In this document: one piece after another, positions 14,853 through 16,447 of the stretch
How the letters are laid out: each line of letters starts with the position of its first letter
Numbering within the stretch: position 1 is the first letter of the stretch
Source of the DNA: Pseudomonadota bacterium
Lineage (GTDB): Bacteria > Pseudomonadota > Gammaproteobacteria > Legionellales > Legionellaceae
Assembly: GCA_021807845.1 (NCBI GenBank)
Contig: JAKBCM010000009.1
Location: 1 to 16,447, forward strand
Length of the DNA stretch: 16,447 nt
Direction: 5' to 3'
The notes under the pieces: model-generated
Databases searched by the model: none
The model's input: only the letters and a program-made list of their open reading frames with translations
What the model was told of the DNA's origin: nothing
Translations under genes and position numbers: made by a program

Positions 14853-16447
14853 TCACGAAAACCTCTTCGTGCGTCATCCCATGCTGTTGCACTCGATAGA
14901 GTTGTGCATAGTGGCCTTCAGTCGCTAAAAGCTCATGATGCGTCCCTTGCTCAACGACTCTTCCCTCATGCATCACAATGATTTTATCAGCACGCTTGAT
15001 GGTAGATAAGCGATGAGCAACCACCAATGTGGTCCTATTTTTCATCACTTTTTCAAGGGCTTGTTGAATATATTGCTCCGATTCGCTATCAAGTGCTGAA
15101 GTCGCTTCATCTAAAATCAGAATCGGCGCATCTTTTAAAATAGCTCGCGCAATGGCCAACCGTTGGCGTTGACCACCTGATAAAAGCACCCCATTATCAC
15201 CAATCCGAGTGTCATATCCTTGTGGCAATTTTTTTATGAATTCATCAGCATAAGCTAAGATTGCAGCATGCTCAATTTCTTTCCGGCTGGCATCAAAACG
15301 ACCATAAGCAATATTATTAGCCAAAGTATCATTAAATAATGTCACATGCTGACTCACTAACGCTATTTGTTCACGAAGAGAGCTTAATGTTAATTCTTTA
15401 ATAGGTATACCATCGAGAAGGATGTGACCCAACGTCACTTCATAAAAACGCGGCAACAAAGACGTCAGAGTAGACTTGCCACTCCCTGAGTGCCCTACCA
15501 ATGCAACGGTTTCTCCACTATGGATGGTAAAATTTACCTGGTGCAAAACCTCAGCCCCCTTACGATAGCCAAAGGAAACTTGATGAAACTCAATCTGTCC
15601 TCGTGCTTTTTTAATCGCTTTCACACCCCGATCTGATTCCGTCGATTCATCAAGCAATGAAAATACGCTCTCAGCACCTGCCAATCCTCGTTGTATGGTG
15701 GCATTCAATGTGGTAAGCGTTTTCATGGGTTTAATCAATTGCAACATCGCAACAATGATAGCGAGAAAGGAACCCGCAGATACGGTCAGCACTGCGGTTA
15801 ATTGAATGGCTGAAAAAATAATCAAAGCAATGCCCAACGCAATAATACTTTGTACGCCAGAGACATTAATCGCTTTCGTCACGGCAACCTTCATATCATT
15901 TTGCCAAGAAGCGTCCGTTGCCTGATTGAATTTATTGATTTCATAGGTCTGGCCACCAAAAAGACGAACGACTTGATATCCATCAATCGCTTCCCCTGCA
16001 ATTTCAGTCACCTCCCCCATCGTTTTCTGTATTTTGTGACTGATACGCCGTACTCGTTTGTTGGTAAAATTCACGAGTATTCCAAGTAACGGCACCGTGA
16101 GTAAGAACATCAATGACAATTGCCAACAAATCAACATCATGACAGTTAGCAATCCAATAACCAAACAAGTATTTTGCACAATATCAGTTAAAGCATCCGC
16201 ACTCACTTGCGCCACTTGTTCAACATCATAAAGGATTTTTGACAATAGTTTCCCAGAAGTTGCTTCATCATAATAATCTGCGGGTAATTGGGTAATATGA
16301 GTGAAAACCCGCTGGCGAAGGACTCTTACCACAGAGCGAGCAACCCAAGTCATACTATAACTACCCAACGCACTGACGAGTCCTCGTACGGTAATACCAA
16401 CCAAGATAAACAAGGGTATCTTTTTAATGAAATTTAAATCGATATTG
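14845..16447 (-). CDS. msbA: Lipid A export ABC transporter MsbA, 5' end outside window
   Basis: The frame is open to the right edge, so roughly the first tenth of the protein is missing; a TTG at 16413 is internal (preceded by NFIKKIP, consistent with MsbA). About 533 residues are visible. The transmembrane half (residues about 1-250 of the segment read from 16413) includes DEATSGKLLSKI (49-60) and several membrane helices. The ATPase half has Walker A GHSGSGKST (307-315), signature LSGGQ (411-415), Walker B ILILDE (431-436) and the H-loop in VAHRLST (H467). The homodimer flips lipid A-core across the inner membrane. It leads the leftward operon with lpxK, the kinase that acts just before. 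Confidence 0.95.
   Translation of the reverse strand, partial: NIDLNFIKKIPLFILVGITVRGLVSALGSYSMTWVARSVVRVLRQRVFTHITQLPADYYDEATSGKLLSKILYDVEQVAQVSADALTDIVQNTCLVIGLLTVMMLICWQLSLMFLLTVPLLGILVNFTNKRVRRISHKIQKTMGEVTEIAGEAIDGYQVVRLFGGQTYEINKFNQATDASWQNDMKVAVTKAINVSGVQSIIALGIALIIFSAIQLTAVLTVSAGSFLAIIVAMLQLIKPMKTLTTLNATIQRGLAGAESVFSLLDESTESDRGVKAIKKARGQIEFHQVSFGYRKGAEVLHQVNFTIHSGETVALVGHSGSGKSTLTSLLPRFYEVTLGHILLDGIPIKELTLSSLREQIALVSQHVTLFNDTLANNIAYGRFDASRKEIEHAAILAYADEFIKKLPQGYDTRIGDNGVLLSGGQRQRLAIARAILKDAPILILDEATSALDSESEQYIQQALEKVMKNRTTLVVAHRLSTIKRADKIIVMHEGRVVEQGTHHELLATEGHYAQLYRVQQHGMTHEEVFVNA

Noticed and set aside
14867..14876. GCGTCATCCC near the msbA end as a third copy of the repeat core
   Set aside because: It lies in conserved msbA coding sequence, lacks the final G of the core and has no surrounding arms.
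14845..16413. A complete MsbA beginning at 16413
   Set aside because: The codon is TTG, the frame stays open to the window edge, and the protein would lack its first transmembrane region.

Overview
The window looks like a chromosomal segment of an AT-leaning gammaproteobacterium. It carries Gram-negative envelope genes (tolC, lpxK, msbA), a gamma-type ttcA and a CsiV-family protein. The mix of a SulP-carbonic anhydrase fusion, a PCMT-tolC pair and exported proteins of unknown role fits the Legionellales (Legionella/Coxiella relatives). That placement is an inference from gene content and was not tested by a search. I see no rRNA, tRNA, CRISPR array, transposase, integrase or phage gene, so this is mostly conserved core with two accessory genes in the middle.

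Positions 1-2679 (+) hold a tight cluster: the 3' end of an isoaspartyl methyltransferase gene, tolC (outer-membrane efflux/secretion channel) and ttcA (tRNA C32 2-thiolation), with gaps of 11 and 9 bp. A 171-bp intergenic stretch follows, with a long imperfect palindrome and a second small hairpin. Positions 2851-6905 (+) hold a SulP anion transporter fused to a beta-carbonic anhydrase, then proS only 2 bp later. A perfect 11-bp inverted repeat covers the proS stop codon.

Positions 6906-8318 are the accessory part: a second intergenic element sharing a 10-base core with the first palindrome, and an unrecognised gene split by a frameshift at a run of eight A's. It converges on a minus-strand gene (8319-10415) for a 698-residue exported protein. 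That protein has an N-terminal beta-rich region and seven cysteine-paired, Asp-box-like repeats, best read as a circular beta-propeller.

Positions 10488-12299 (-) encode a two-NBD peptide-type ABC ATPase without its permeases or binding protein in view. It is divergent from a short exported CsiV-family gene (12340-12894, +). The right end (12887-16447, -) is an overlapping operon transcribed leftward: msbA (lipid A flippase, 5' end outside the window), lpxK (lipid A 4'-kinase) and an exported AttH/CrtC-like lipocalin-fold protein. LpxK makes lipid IVA and MsbA flips the finished lipid A-core. The third gene, translationally overlapped with lpxK, may be an envelope protein made alongside them.
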